A stretch of DNA of 64,000 nucleotides from assembly GCF_029543085.1 (NCBI RefSeq), contig NZ_CP119967.1, forward strand, positions 5,743,001 through 5,807,000, read 5' to 3'. Positions within the stretch are counted from its first letter, which is position 1, and each line of letters starts with the position of its first letter. This DNA comes from Pseudomonas sp. A34-9. Lineage in GTDB: Bacteria; Pseudomonadota; Gammaproteobacteria; Pseudomonadales; Pseudomonadaceae. Shown here one piece after another: positions 17,322 to 24,670 of the stretch. A model generated the notes under the pieces. That model worked only from the letters and a program-made list of their open reading frames with translations. It had not been told where the DNA came from and searched no databases. Position numbers and translations under genes: made by a program.

Positions 17322-17884
17322 AACGTCTTTTCTGGATAATCCTGACTGCTTCACTTTTACTGATTGTGGCATGGCGATTTTTGTCGCCCGCCAACCTTTC
17401 AGCCTGTACCTACAACGACATAGCGCCGGGTCCGCTGACCGCTGTGGTCAGCAATTACTTTGAGGGCAATAGCCGCATCGACTGGCGGGATATGGTCGAC
17501 CGTTTCGACATACTTTCTACTCCAGAAGGCCAAAAAATCGCTGGCCAACCAGAGCCGTACACGTGCGAAGCACTGCAGATACTACAAAGCCCGGCGTTCA
17601 GTCAGAGTGAAAAAATCTTCACCACTGCGTTGATGTTCCAGTTGCCGATAGGCCAATACATGGCCTTCATGGATCGTACCCATCAACTCTATGCAGAGGG
17701 CAAAATAGATCAGGAGGTCATGAAAGTGGTGATACGTCCACGCGGAACAGCCATCAATTACTGGTGGCTGCCAGCATGGCGCCAGCGCTTCACTCGCGAT
17801 GCCCCGAGCGTACTTGATGCAAATCTGATCAATTATGTGCTATCGGGCCATTACTGGTTCGACTATCCCGGCGCAGGCTTCTGA
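17318..17884 (+). CDS. Candidate periplasm-facing immunity protein of the PAAR-hydrolase cassette
   Basis: 188 aa. Residues about 5-19 form one hydrophobic segment (FWIILTASLLLIVAW) after a basic start (MKR), so the protein is probably anchored in the inner membrane with the rest in the periplasm, where a peptidoglycan hydrolase would act. LSAC at 27-30 resembles a lipobox but lies too far beyond the hydrophobic core to be convincing. The rest (IDWRDMVDRFDILSTPEGQKIAG, FTTALMFQLPIGQYMAF, NYWWLPAWRQRF) matches no family I know. The start overlaps the effector stop (ATGA), the usual effector-immunity linkage. The immunity role is inferred from order, overlap and topology alone. Confidence 0.62.
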   Translation: MKRLFWIILTASLLLIVAWRFLSPANLSACTYNDIAPGPLTAVVSNYFEGNSRIDWRDMVDRFDILSTPEGQKIAGQPEPYTCEALQILQSPAFSQSEKIFTTALMFQLPIGQYMAFMDRTHQLYAEGKIDQEVMKVVIRPRGTAINYWWLPAWRQRFTRDAPSVLDANLINYVLSGHYWFDYPGAGF

Positions 17885-17910
17885 CTCTAAAAGTGTGACT
17901 TCCAATCTAA

Positions 17911-17941
17911 GCACCGCCCCGGAATCTACCTTGGGCGGTGC
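17911..17941 (+). terminator. Stem-loop after the PAAR cassette, possible terminator
   Basis: GCACCGCCC (17911-17919) pairs with GGGCGGTGC (17933-17941) around 13 bases. The T-run expected of an intrinsic terminator is missing on either strand, so this may be a weak or Rho-assisted end for the cassette. It separates it from the zinc operon promoter. Confidence 0.45.
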
Positions 17942-17993
17942 TCAGTCATGTCTTGCGCAAAGCGGAGCGCACGGGCACACTCTGCGCACTTTC

Positions 17994-18011
17994 GTTATAA
18001 GATTACATAAC
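17994..18011 (+). promoter_or_regulatory. Candidate Zur box upstream of the zinc operon
   Basis: GTTATAAGATTACATAAC, 32 bp before the ATG at 18043. The first 13 bases (GTTATAAGATTAC) match 11 of 13 positions of the gammaproteobacterial Zur core as I remember it (GTTATAACATAAC). A second overlapping register ends in ACATAAC. The downstream gene encodes a His-rich zinc protein, which fits repression by Zur when zinc is plentiful. Confidence 0.5.
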
Positions 18012-18042
18012 AAACTTTTCACTTTACTTCCCGGAGACCGCC

Positions 18043-18642
18043 ATGCGTCGTCTGCTGCTCGCTTTGCCGTTTGCCCTGTTGCCGCTGGCCATCGCCCACG
18101 CCGCCGATGAACATGACCATGACCATGAACACGGTAGCCTCGGCGCGCATGAACATGGCGTTGGTCGACTGAATGCTGCGCTCGATGGTCAGACCCTCGA
18201 ACTGGAGCTGGAAAGCCCGGCGATGAACCTCGTGGGTTTCGAGCACGTTGCGACCACGGATGCCGACAAAGCCAAAGTTGCCGCTGCCCGCGCGCAACTG
18301 GAAAAACCGCTGGCCCTGTTCAGCCTTCCCGCCGCTGCCGGTTGCAAGGTCGTCAGCCAGGAACTGGAAAGCCCGCTGTTCGGCGACAAGCCCGATGCCG
18401 ATGACCATGACCATGACGACGATGAAGCGGACAAGGACGGTCACGAGCATCACCACGACCACAGCGAAATCCACGCGCATTACCAATTCAGCTGCGCTAT
18501 GCCGGGTGCGTTGAAGACCCTGGACCTGGCTAACGTCTTCAATACCTTCCCGGCGACACAGAAAATTCAGGTACAACTGATCAGCGCGAACGGCCAGCAA
18601 GGCACGGAAGTAACTGCCAAGACTGCGTCGCTGAAATTCTGA
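18043..18642 (+). CDS. zrgA: Periplasmic zinc-binding protein (ZrgA / DUF2796 family)
   Basis: 199 aa with a signal peptide ending AIAHA (about residue 20). Directly after it comes a metal-binding run DEHDHDHEHGSLGAHEHG (22-39). A second His/Asp-rich loop (DADDHDHDDDEADKDGHEHH) lies near residues 118-137. The core (VGRLNAALDGQTLELELESPAMNLVGFEH, YQFSCAMPGALKTLDLANVFNTFP) is that of DUF2796/ZrgA proteins, which take part in zinc acquisition. It is expected to deliver or buffer Zn in the periplasm for the following ABC system. A candidate Zur box precedes it. A REP pair separates it from the ABC genes. Confidence 0.88.
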   Translation: MRRLLLALPFALLPLAIAHAADEHDHDHEHGSLGAHEHGVGRLNAALDGQTLELELESPAMNLVGFEHVATTDADKAKVAAARAQLEKPLALFSLPAAAGCKVVSQELESPLFGDKPDADDHDHDDDEADKDGHEHHHDHSEIHAHYQFSCAMPGALKTLDLANVFNTFPATQKIQVQLISANGQQGTEVTAKTASLKF

Positions 18643-18662
18643 TCACTCATTGAAAATCCCCT

Positions 18663-18748
18663 GTAGGAGCTGTCGAGTGAAACGAGGCTGCGATCTTTTG
18701 ATTGTAAAAAAACAGGATCAAAAGATCGCAGCCTTCGGCAGCTCCTAC
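18663..18748. repeat. REP pair, GATCAAAAGATCGCAG family (hybrid arm)
   Basis: The left arm 18663-18702 (GTAGGAGCTGTCGAGTGAAA then CGAGGCTGCGATCTTTTGAT) and the right arm 18716-18748 (GATCAAAAGATCGCAGCC then TTCGGCAGCTCCTAC) lie inside the zinc operon. The right arm ends one base before the AGGAGG that serves the next gene, so the hairpin could affect both the 3' end of zrgA mRNA and initiation of the ATPase gene. Confidence 0.9.
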
Positions 18749-18758
18749 AGGAGGCTCT

Positions 18759-19493
18759 GTGTCCAACCATGAAACTGGTGCCATGACCCAAGCACTCATC
18801 GAACTGTCCGACCTGGGCTTCAACTGGCCCGGTCATCCGCCATTGCTGGACATCCCGGCGTTTCGTCTGGAAGCGGGCGAAACCTTGTTCCTCAAAGGCC
18901 CCAGCGGCAGCGGCAAGACCACCTTGCTCGGTTTGCTCGGCGGTGTGCAGAAACCCGGTCGCGGCAGCATTCGACTGCTCGGCCAGGAACTCACCGAACT
19001 TTCCGCCGGCGCCCGCGACACCTTCCGTGTCGATCACACCGGCTATATTTTCCAGCAGTTCAACTTGCTGCCATTTCTCTCGGTACGCGAGAACGTTGAG
19101 CTGCCGTGTCACTTTTCCAAGCTGCGCGCGCAACGGGCAAAACAGCGCCACGGTAGCGTCGATCAAGCCGCCGCCACCCTGCTCGCCCACTTGGGTTTGA
19201 AGGATGAAAGCATCCTCAGTCGCCGCGCTGACTCGTTGTCCATCGGTCAACAGCAAAGGGTTGCCGCCGCGCGCGCATTGATCGGTCAGCCAGAACTGGT
19301 CATCGCCGACGAACCGACCTCGGCACTGGATTACGACGCCCGGGAAAACTTTATTCGCCTGCTGTTCGCCGAATGCCGCGAGGCCGGATCGAGTCTGCTG
19401 TTCGTCAGCCACGACCAGAGTCTGGCGCCGCTGTTCGACCGTCACCTGTCCCTGGCCGAACTCAATCGCGCCGCCACGTCTGCCGAGGTCTGA
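18759..19493 (+). CDS. ABC transporter ATP-binding protein (MacB/LolD type)
   Basis: Cytoplasmic ATPase expected to power the FtsX-type permease coded next. Numbered from GTG 18759, Walker A is GPSGSGKTT (47-55). The Q-loop is in IFQQFNLLPFLSVRENVELP. The signature is LSIGQQQR (160-167), a variant of LSGGQ, and Walker B is LVIADEPTSALD (180-191), with the switch His in FVSHDQS. The GTG is chosen because AGGAGG lies 4 bases upstream; an ATG at 18783 is the alternative. The operon context (ZrgA, ABC pair, DUF3299) points to zinc-responsive transport or envelope remodelling. Confidence 0.9.
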   Translation: MSNHETGAMTQALIELSDLGFNWPGHPPLLDIPAFRLEAGETLFLKGPSGSGKTTLLGLLGGVQKPGRGSIRLLGQELTELSAGARDTFRVDHTGYIFQQFNLLPFLSVRENVELPCHFSKLRAQRAKQRHGSVDQAAATLLAHLGLKDESILSRRADSLSIGQQQRVAAARALIGQPELVIADEPTSALDYDARENFIRLLFAECREAGSSLLFVSHDQSLAPLFDRHLSLAELNRAATSAEV

Positions 19494-19494
19494 G

Positions 19495-20760
19495 ATGTAT
19501 CTGTTTCGTCTGGCCATGGCCAGCCTGGCCAACCGCCGCTTCACCGCTTTGCTCACCGCATTTGCGATCGCCCTGTCGGTGTGCCTGCTGCTGGCCGTTG
19601 AACGAGTACGCACCGAGGCCAAAGCCAGTTTCGCCAGCACCATCAGCGGCACCGACCTGATCGTCGGCGCACGCTCCGGCTCGGTGAACCTGCTGCTGTA
19701 CTCGGTGTTCCGCATCGGCAATGCCACCAACAATATTCGCTGGGACAGCTTCGAGCACTTTGCCAACAACCCGAAAGTGAAGTGGGCAATTCCGATGTCC
19801 CTCGGCGACTCCCATCGCGGTTATCGCGTGATGGGCACCACCGAAGCCTATTTCGAGCATTACCAGTACGGTCGCCAGCAACACCTGCAATTGGCCGACG
19901 GTCGCGCGTTTACCACCGATCCGTTTGAAGTGGTGCTCGGTGCGGAAGTGGCCGAGGCGCTGCATTACAAGCTCGGCGACCAACTGGTGCTGGCCCACGG
20001 CGTGGCGGCGATCAGCCTGGTCAAGCACGACGACAAACCGTTCACCGTGGTCGGCATTCTCAAGCGTACCGGTACACCCGTGGATCGCACCTTGCACATC
20101 AGCCTCGGCGGCATGGAGGCGATTCACATCGACTGGCATAACGGCGTACCGGCGCGAGGTAACGGCCGAATCAGCGCCGATCAGGCCCGCAACATGGACC
20201 TGACGCCGCAAGCGATCACCGCTTTCATGCTTGGCCTCAACAGCAAGATTTCGACGTTTGCGCTGCAACGCGAGATCAACGAATTCCGTGGCGAGCCGAT
20301 GCTGGCGATTCTGCCGGGCGTGGCCTTGCAAGAGTTGTGGAGCCTGATGAGCACCGCCGAAAAAGCGCTGTTTGTGGTTTCGCTGTTTGTGGTGCTGACC
20401 GGGTTGATCGGCATGCTCACGGCGATTCTCACCAGCCTCAACGAACGGCGGCGCGAGATGGCAATTCTGCGTTCGGTGGGTGCGCGGCCGTGGCATATTG
20501 CAAGTCTGCTGGTGTTGGAAGCTTTTGCTTTGGCGCTGACCGGGGTGATCGCCGGCGTTGCGTTGCTGTACATCGGTATCGCCGCTGCGCAGGGTTACGT
20601 GCAGGCCAATTACGGCTTGTACCTGCCGCTGGCGTGGCCGAGCGAGTATGAATGGACGCTGCTCGGTGGCATTCTGGCGGCCGCGCTGCTGATGGGCAGT
20701 GTGCCGGCCTGGCGCGCTTATCGCCAATCTTTGGCCGATGGCCTGTCGATCCGTTTATGA
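19495..20760 (+). CDS. ABC transporter permease (FtsX/MacB superfamily)
   Basis: 421-aa inner-membrane protein with one N-terminal transmembrane helix (FTALLTAFAIALSVCLLLAVE), a large periplasmic domain (about 45-270) and three C-terminal helices (ALFVVSLFVVLTGLIGMLTAIL, LLVLEAFALALTGVIAGVALLYIG, TLLGGILAAALLMGSVPAW). NERRREMAILRSVGARPWHI is the conserved FtsX coupling motif. It pairs with the ATPase that ends one base before its ATG. Permeases of this class mostly do mechanotransmission or lipoprotein/peptide export rather than ion import, so a direct Zn-uptake role is uncertain despite the operon. Confidence 0.9.
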   Translation: MYLFRLAMASLANRRFTALLTAFAIALSVCLLLAVERVRTEAKASFASTISGTDLIVGARSGSVNLLLYSVFRIGNATNNIRWDSFEHFANNPKVKWAIPMSLGDSHRGYRVMGTTEAYFEHYQYGRQQHLQLADGRAFTTDPFEVVLGAEVAEALHYKLGDQLVLAHGVAAISLVKHDDKPFTVVGILKRTGTPVDRTLHISLGGMEAIHIDWHNGVPARGNGRISADQARNMDLTPQAITAFMLGLNSKISTFALQREINEFRGEPMLAILPGVALQELWSLMSTAEKALFVVSLFVVLTGLIGMLTAILTSLNERRREMAILRSVGARPWHIASLLVLEAFALALTGVIAGVALLYIGIAAAQGYVQANYGLYLPLAWPSEYEWTLLGGILAAALLMGSVPAWRAYRQSLADGLSIRL

Positions 20761-21290
20761 GGATGTTCACCATGCCCCGCGCCGTACTCGCGCTGCTGTT
20801 GCTGATCGCCCTGCCCGCATGGGCCGCGGCGCCGAAAGACCTGACGTGGTCGGAAATGATCCCGCCGGATGCCGCGCCGGAAGTGCCGAACATGACACCT
20901 CTGCACGACATGTCGAAGATGAGCGACGCGCTATCGGCGGAGTCCGCGCCAGCAGCGAAGCAGGACCTGCCGAACGCGCCGGTGGTGCAATCACTCGACG
21001 GTCAGAACATTCGTTTGCCGGGCTACATCGTGCCGCTGGAAGTCAATGAAGAAGGACGCACCACGGACTTTCTGCTGGTGCCGTATTTCGGCGCGTGCAT
21101 CCATGTGCCGCCACCGCCGTCGAACCAGATTGTGCATGTGAAAAGCGAGTTGGGCGTGAAGCTTGATGAGTTGTATCAGCCGTACTGGGTCGAAGGACCG
21201 TTGCAGGTCAAGGCGTCGAGCAGTGAACTGGCGGATGCCGGGTATCAGATGGATGCCGACAAGATTTATGTGTATGAGCTGCCGGAGTAA
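20757..21290 (+). CDS. DUF3299 family exported protein
   Basis: About 177 aa, with a signal peptide (MPRAVLALLLLIALPAWAAA) and a mature domain containing LTWSEMIPPDAAPE, IRLPGYIVPLEVNEEGRTTDFLLVPYFGACIHVPPPPSNQIVHV and LDELYQPYWVEGPLQV. The last two are the signature of DUF3299. The function is unknown, but the family recurs beside ZrgA and this ABC pair. A single Cys in GACIHVPPP is conserved-looking. The ATG at 20757 overlaps the permease stop (ATGA); ATG 20772, with GAGG 9 bases upstream, is an equally plausible start. Confidence 0.87.
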   Translation: MRMFTMPRAVLALLLLIALPAWAAAPKDLTWSEMIPPDAAPEVPNMTPLHDMSKMSDALSAESAPAAKQDLPNAPVVQSLDGQNIRLPGYIVPLEVNEEGRTTDFLLVPYFGACIHVPPPPSNQIVHVKSELGVKLDELYQPYWVEGPLQVKASSSELADAGYQMDADKIYVYELPE

Positions 21291-21306
21291 ATCCCGGTAG
21301 TTTCAA

Positions 21307-21386
21307 GATCAAAAGATCGCAGCCTTCGGCAGCTCCTACAGAGGATCATGTTTCTCTGTAGGAGCTGCCGAAGGCTGCGATCTTTT
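21307..21386. repeat. REP pair, GATCAAAAGATCGCAG family
   Basis: The arms at 21307-21339 and 21358-21386 are near-perfect reverse complements (GATCAAAAGATCGCAGCCTT, CGGCAGCTCCTAC). They follow the DUF3299 stop by 16 bp and probably mark the 3' end of the zinc operon. Confidence 0.92.
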
Positions 21387-21404
21387 GCGGCCTCCACTGT
21401 TTCA

Positions 21405-21418
21405 TTGAGCTGAGTCAA
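21405..21418 (+). promoter_or_regulatory. Candidate Anr/FNR box upstream of oprG
   Basis: TTGAGCTGAGTCAA keeps the TTGA-N6-TCAA core of the Anr/FNR consensus TTGATNNNNATCAA, with a symmetrical G for T and G for A at the inner positions. It lies 67 bp upstream of the oprG ATG, a sensible activator position. OmpW/OprG proteins are known to be oxygen- and Anr/FNR-controlled, which supports the reading. Confidence 0.42.
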
Positions 21419-21484
21419 AAGACCGTATCAGTTGGCTTCGTACCATAGGACATCAGACATTTTTAACGTCCTTTCGGAGCCCCC

Positions 21485-22183
21485 ATGAACAAGTCCTTGC
21501 TCAGCGCCTCGCTGTTTGCCCTCGCGCTCGCAGCCCCGCTCGCCCACGCCCACGAAGCCGGTGACATTCTCATTCGCGCCGGTGCGATCACCGTCAACCC
21601 GAAGGCCGACAGTTCCAGCGTCAAGGTCGATCAGGGCCCGTTGAGCGGCACCAATCTGGGCGGCAAGGCGACCATGAGCAGCGACACCCAACTGGGTCTG
21701 AACTTCGCCTACATGCTCACCGATCACGTCGGCCTCGAACTGCTCGCAGCCACGCCATTCGAGCACGACGTCAAGATCAAGGGCACTGCTCTGTCAGCGG
21801 CCAATGGCAAGCTCGGCACCCTGAAACACCTGCCGCCAACCCTCAGCGTCGTCTACTACCCGCTGGACTCGACGTCGCCGTTCCAGCCGTATGTCGGTGG
21901 CGGTATCAACTACACCTGGATCTATGACGAACACGTCGGCAGCGAAGCCAGCGCCAACGGCTTCAGCAACTTCAAGGCGCAAAACTCCTGGGGTCTGGCC
22001 TGGCAGGTCGGTGCCGACTACATGCTGACCGACAACATCATGCTCAACGCCCAAGTGCGTTACATCGACATCGACACCCGCGCCACCGTCGAGAACAACG
22101 CCGTTGCGCCGGGCACTCGCGCACGGGTCAACGTGGATGTCGATCCGTTCATCTACATGGTCGGTTTGGGCTATAAGTTCTAA
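21485..22183 (+). CDS. oprG: OmpW family outer membrane protein (OprG)
   Basis: 232-aa eight-stranded beta-barrel with a signal peptide ending LAHAH (about residue 22). The mature start HEAGDILIRAGAITVNPKADSS and the blocks GLELLAATPFEHDVK, LPPTLSVVYYPLDSTSPFQPYVGGGINYTWIY, SWGLAWQVGADYMLTDNIMLNAQVRYIDID and the C-terminal YMVGLGYKF with its terminal Phe are typical of OmpW. OprG is thought to pass small hydrophobic or amino-acid solutes. A candidate Anr box is at 21405 and an intrinsic terminator at 22319. The gene is monocistronic. Its place after the ZrgA-ABC-DUF3299 operon is the Pseudomonas oprG position. Confidence 0.92.
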   Translation: MNKSLLSASLFALALAAPLAHAHEAGDILIRAGAITVNPKADSSSVKVDQGPLSGTNLGGKATMSSDTQLGLNFAYMLTDHVGLELLAATPFEHDVKIKGTALSAANGKLGTLKHLPPTLSVVYYPLDSTSPFQPYVGGGINYTWIYDEHVGSEASANGFSNFKAQNSWGLAWQVGADYMLTDNIMLNAQVRYIDIDTRATVENNAVAPGTRARVNVDVDPFIYMVGLGYKF

Positions 22184-22318
22184 GTCGATTGACCGAACGT
22201 TCACGTGGTGGTGAATGAGGCTTGGTGGTGAGCAGGCATAGAACTGACGGCGACCTTACGCAGTCGATCGGGGGATAACATCCCCTCGCCACAGGAGTAG
22301 CGACATATTCCGGCCGTG

Positions 22319-22348
22319 AAAAAGGCGCCTGTCAAAGGGCGCCTTTTT
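22319..22348 (+). terminator. Intrinsic terminator after oprG
   Basis: AAAAAGGCGCC (22319-22329) and GGCGCCTTTTT (22338-22348) form a strong GC stem with flanking A and T tracts. It can work on both strands, but only oprG reads into it at short range. The remaining 22184-22562 space holds this terminator and two repeats and no recognisable gene. Confidence 0.88.
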
Positions 22349-22384
22349 CATGTCCGCTGCAAACCTGTGGCGTGAGTCAGATTT

Positions 22385-22546
22385 CCCCCCTCACCCCAGC
22401 CCTCTCCCTCAGGGAGAGGGGGAAAGGGAGCCGATTTGTGGTGTCTTCAAAACCTGAGCTCGACTCGATATTTCAGGTCGATGTATCTCGTCCAGACACC
22501 TCGGTCAGTCCCCTCTCCCTCTGGGAGAGGGTTAGGCGGGCGGCGT
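22385..22546. repeat. Pair of CCCTCTCCCT palindromic repeats
   Basis: CCCTCTCCCTCAGGGAGAGG (22400-22420) and CCCTCTCCCTCTGGGAGAGG (22511-22531) are each self-complementary. They sit in related flanks (CACCCCAGCCCTC on one side, GGGTTAGGCGGGC on the other), so the whole is an inverted pair about 160 bp across. It is a separate family from the two REP types, and a third copy is at 31411-31463. Confidence 0.8.
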
Positions 22547-22562
22547 TCCGATGAGGGGACTT

Positions 22563-23495
22563 TCAAGAGCGCCCCAACAACCGCGCCAACCCCACGCTCA
22601 TCGGCGTCTGCTGCGGCAGCTTGAAGCGCTCCAGCAAACGAGCGTTATTCGCCCGCGAATGACGGATGTCACCAGAGCGCGCCGGTCCGTAGTTGACGGG
22701 TGGCAGCTCACCGACCACCGCTTGCAGGGCTTCAAGCATCTGCTTGAGGCTCATCGACTGATTCCAGCCGACGTTCACCGCACCGACTTCGACCTCAGAC
22801 TTTTCGATCGCCTGCACCAGCAGATCGACCAGGTCTTCGACATACAGAAAATCGCGCGTCTGCTCACCATCACCGAACACGGTAATGGGCAGGCCTTTCT
22901 GCGCGCGTTCACTGAAGATGCTGATCACTCCGGAATACGGCGAGGACGGATCCTGACGCGGGCCGAAGATGTTGAAGAAGCGGAAAATCACTGGCTCCAG
23001 GCCATGCTGGCGGCGATAGAAATCGAAATAATGCTCGCCCGCCAGTTTGTCCGAGGCATAAGGCGTCAGCGGGGCTTTGGGCGTGTCTTCATCAATCGAC
23101 TCGCCCTCGCCATTGTTGCCGTACACCGCTGCGCTGGAGGCATACAACACACGTTTGACCCCGGCCAGACGCATGGCTTCGCAGACATTCAGCGTGCCGA
23201 TGAAGTTGCTCTGGTGAGTCTTCACCGGGTCATCCACCGATGCTTGCACCGACGCCACCGCCGCCAGGTGAGCGACAGCGCTGCAGCCTTGCATGGCCTT
23301 GGCCACCAGCGACGCATCGGCGACATCACCGACAATCAGCTCGACCTTGGGATTGTCCAGCGGCAGGTTGCTGCGCTTGCCCGTCGACAAATCGTCGAGG
23401 ATGCGCACCGAATGGCCTTGAGCAAGCAAGGCATCGGTCAGGTGCGAGCCAATGAAACCGGCTCCGCCGGTGATTAAAACAGTCCCTTCAGCCAT
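22563..23495 (-). CDS. NAD-dependent epimerase/dehydratase (UDP-sugar 4-epimerase-like, extended SDR)
   Basis: 310-aa extended SDR enzyme. The Rossmann motif is GGAGFIGSHL (10-19). The catalytic pair is Tyr146 and Lys150 in TPYASDKLAGEHY, with Ser120/Ser121 in YASSAAVYG. VIFRFFNIFGPRQDPSSPYSG and GDGEQTRDFLYVEDLVD belong to UDP-glucose or UDP-N-acetylglucosamine 4-epimerase-like proteins (GalE/WbpP). The substrate is not determined by the sequence. The start at 23495 overlaps the end of the upstream gene by 8 bases, so the two are coupled. They probably supply a sugar nucleotide for surface polysaccharide. Confidence 0.9.
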   Translation of the reverse strand: MAEGTVLITGGAGFIGSHLTDALLAQGHSVRILDDLSTGKRSNLPLDNPKVELIVGDVADASLVAKAMQGCSAVAHLAAVASVQASVDDPVKTHQSNFIGTLNVCEAMRLAGVKRVLYASSAAVYGNNGEGESIDEDTPKAPLTPYASDKLAGEHYFDFYRRQHGLEPVIFRFFNIFGPRQDPSSPYSGVISIFSERAQKGLPITVFGDGEQTRDFLYVEDLVDLLVQAIEKSEVEVGAVNVGWNQSMSLKQMLEALQAVVGELPPVNYGPARSGDIRHSRANNARLLERFKLPQQTPMSVGLARLLGRS

Positions 23496-24372
23496 GACGG
23501 TAGAACCTATCCAGTAAGCCCGGGAGTGCGGCACGCCAGGCGCGCGGCTTGATCCCGAAAGTGTGCAGAATTTTCTTGCAGGCCAGCACGGCATGTTGCG
23601 GCTCTTCGGCAGCGTCCGGCCGCGCGGCATGAGCCTGAGCAGTCGGAGCTTCGATGGCCAGGGCGTGCAGGCTGCGCGCTTCGGTCAGAATCGCCTGGCC
23701 CAGCGCCAGCGGCGTGGTCGCCTCGTGGCCAGCGTAATGGTAAGTGCCCCACAGCGGCGCGGCGCAATCGAGTTGCTTGAGCACCGAAATGATCACTCGC
23801 GCGGCATCGTCGACCGGGGTCGGATTGCCACGGCGGTCATCGGCCAGGAGCAATTCATCCGGTTGCTCGGCGCGAGCGAGGAAACGCCCAAGGGTGCCGT
23901 CCGGACTGTCATCGAGCAGCCAGCCGAAACGTAGCAGTACATGCTGCGGGCAAGTGGCGCGAACGCTTTGTTCGATGCGCCACAACGCCTGACCGCGCAG
24001 ACCCAGCGGCACCGGTTCGTCTTTTTCGCTGTACGCCGTGGCACGCGAACCATCGAACACCCGATAACTGGAAGGCTGGACGAGGACGATGTTGTGGTGC
24101 TGGCACAGTTCGGCCAGACGTTCGATGGCACGTTCCTGCCCGGCCATGCGGCTTTCGCTGACGGCCTCGGCCTGGAACCAGTCGAAATAGTAGGCGAGGT
24201 TGATCAACGCATCGGGACGGGTGTCGTCGAGCAGTTGCGTCAGGCTCGCGGCATCCCAGCCGTCTTCGGGCGGGCGGGGGGCGAGGAAACCGATGTCTTC
24301 CTCTGCACCGAGGCGAATCAGCGCCTGCCCAAGGGCATTTCCGCCGCCCAGTAACATAAGGCGCATTCGCAT
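23488..24372 (-). CDS. Sugar nucleotide-binding SDR protein (RmlD-like)
   Basis: 294-aa atypical SDR resembling dTDP-4-dehydrorhamnose reductases: N-terminal GGGNALGQALIRLG, ALINLAYYFDWFQAEAVSESRMAGQERAIERLAELC, VLVQPSSYRVFDGSRATAYSEKDEPVPLGLRGQALWRIEQSV, and LLRFGWLLDDSPDGTLGRF. YHYAGHEATTPLALGQAIL is the typical late RmlD segment. The YxxxK dyad is not in its usual form (the corresponding place has GLRGQALWRIEQ), so reductase activity is doubtful. Three ATGs lie at the start (24372, 24366, 24357) with no strong ribosome site to choose between them. It is coupled to the epimerase gene. Confidence 0.82.
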   Translation of the reverse strand: MRMRLMLLGGGNALGQALIRLGAEEDIGFLAPRPPEDGWDAASLTQLLDDTRPDALINLAYYFDWFQAEAVSESRMAGQERAIERLAELCQHHNIVLVQPSSYRVFDGSRATAYSEKDEPVPLGLRGQALWRIEQSVRATCPQHVLLRFGWLLDDSPDGTLGRFLARAEQPDELLLADDRRGNPTPVDDAARVIISVLKQLDCAAPLWGTYHYAGHEATTPLALGQAILTEARSLHALAIEAPTAQAHAARPDAAEEPQHAVLACKKILHTFGIKPRAWRAALPGLLDRFYRHG

Positions 24373-24533
24373 AGAGTCAGCAGGCCCAGTCTGATTGGAA
24401 CGATGGCTTTAGCGACGGATCTCGTGGAACCGTCGTCGATAATTACCGGAATCGTTGCATTTTGCGGGTTTAGTGCGCAACCGTCATCCGTAAAGTGTAG
24501 ATCGCCGGGATTTGTGTCGCCTCGACTGGCGCC

Positions 24534-24599
24534 ATCGCGAGCAGGCTCACTCCTACAATTGAAATGCATTCGCCCTGTAGGAGCGAGCCTGCTCGCGAT
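24534..24599. repeat. REP pair, GAGCCTGCTCGC family (GTAGGAG variant)
   Basis: Left arm 24534-24556 and right arm 24577-24599. The tips read CTCACTCCTAC and GTAGGAGCGAG, where most copies in the window read GTGGGAG. It lies between the divergent SDR gene and the Lhr helicase gene. Confidence 0.85.
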
Positions 24600-24670
24600 T
24601 CGGCCCCGCCAGACGCTGAAGATCCCGGCGGTACTTGCATCTTCCCGCCCGCGCCCGCATAACTTAAGCC

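Noticed and set aside
17396..17410. Lipobox-like LSAC in the candidate immunity protein
   Set aside because: It is separated from the hydrophobic core by about eight mostly polar residues, including Arg20, so a membrane anchor is more likely than lipidation.
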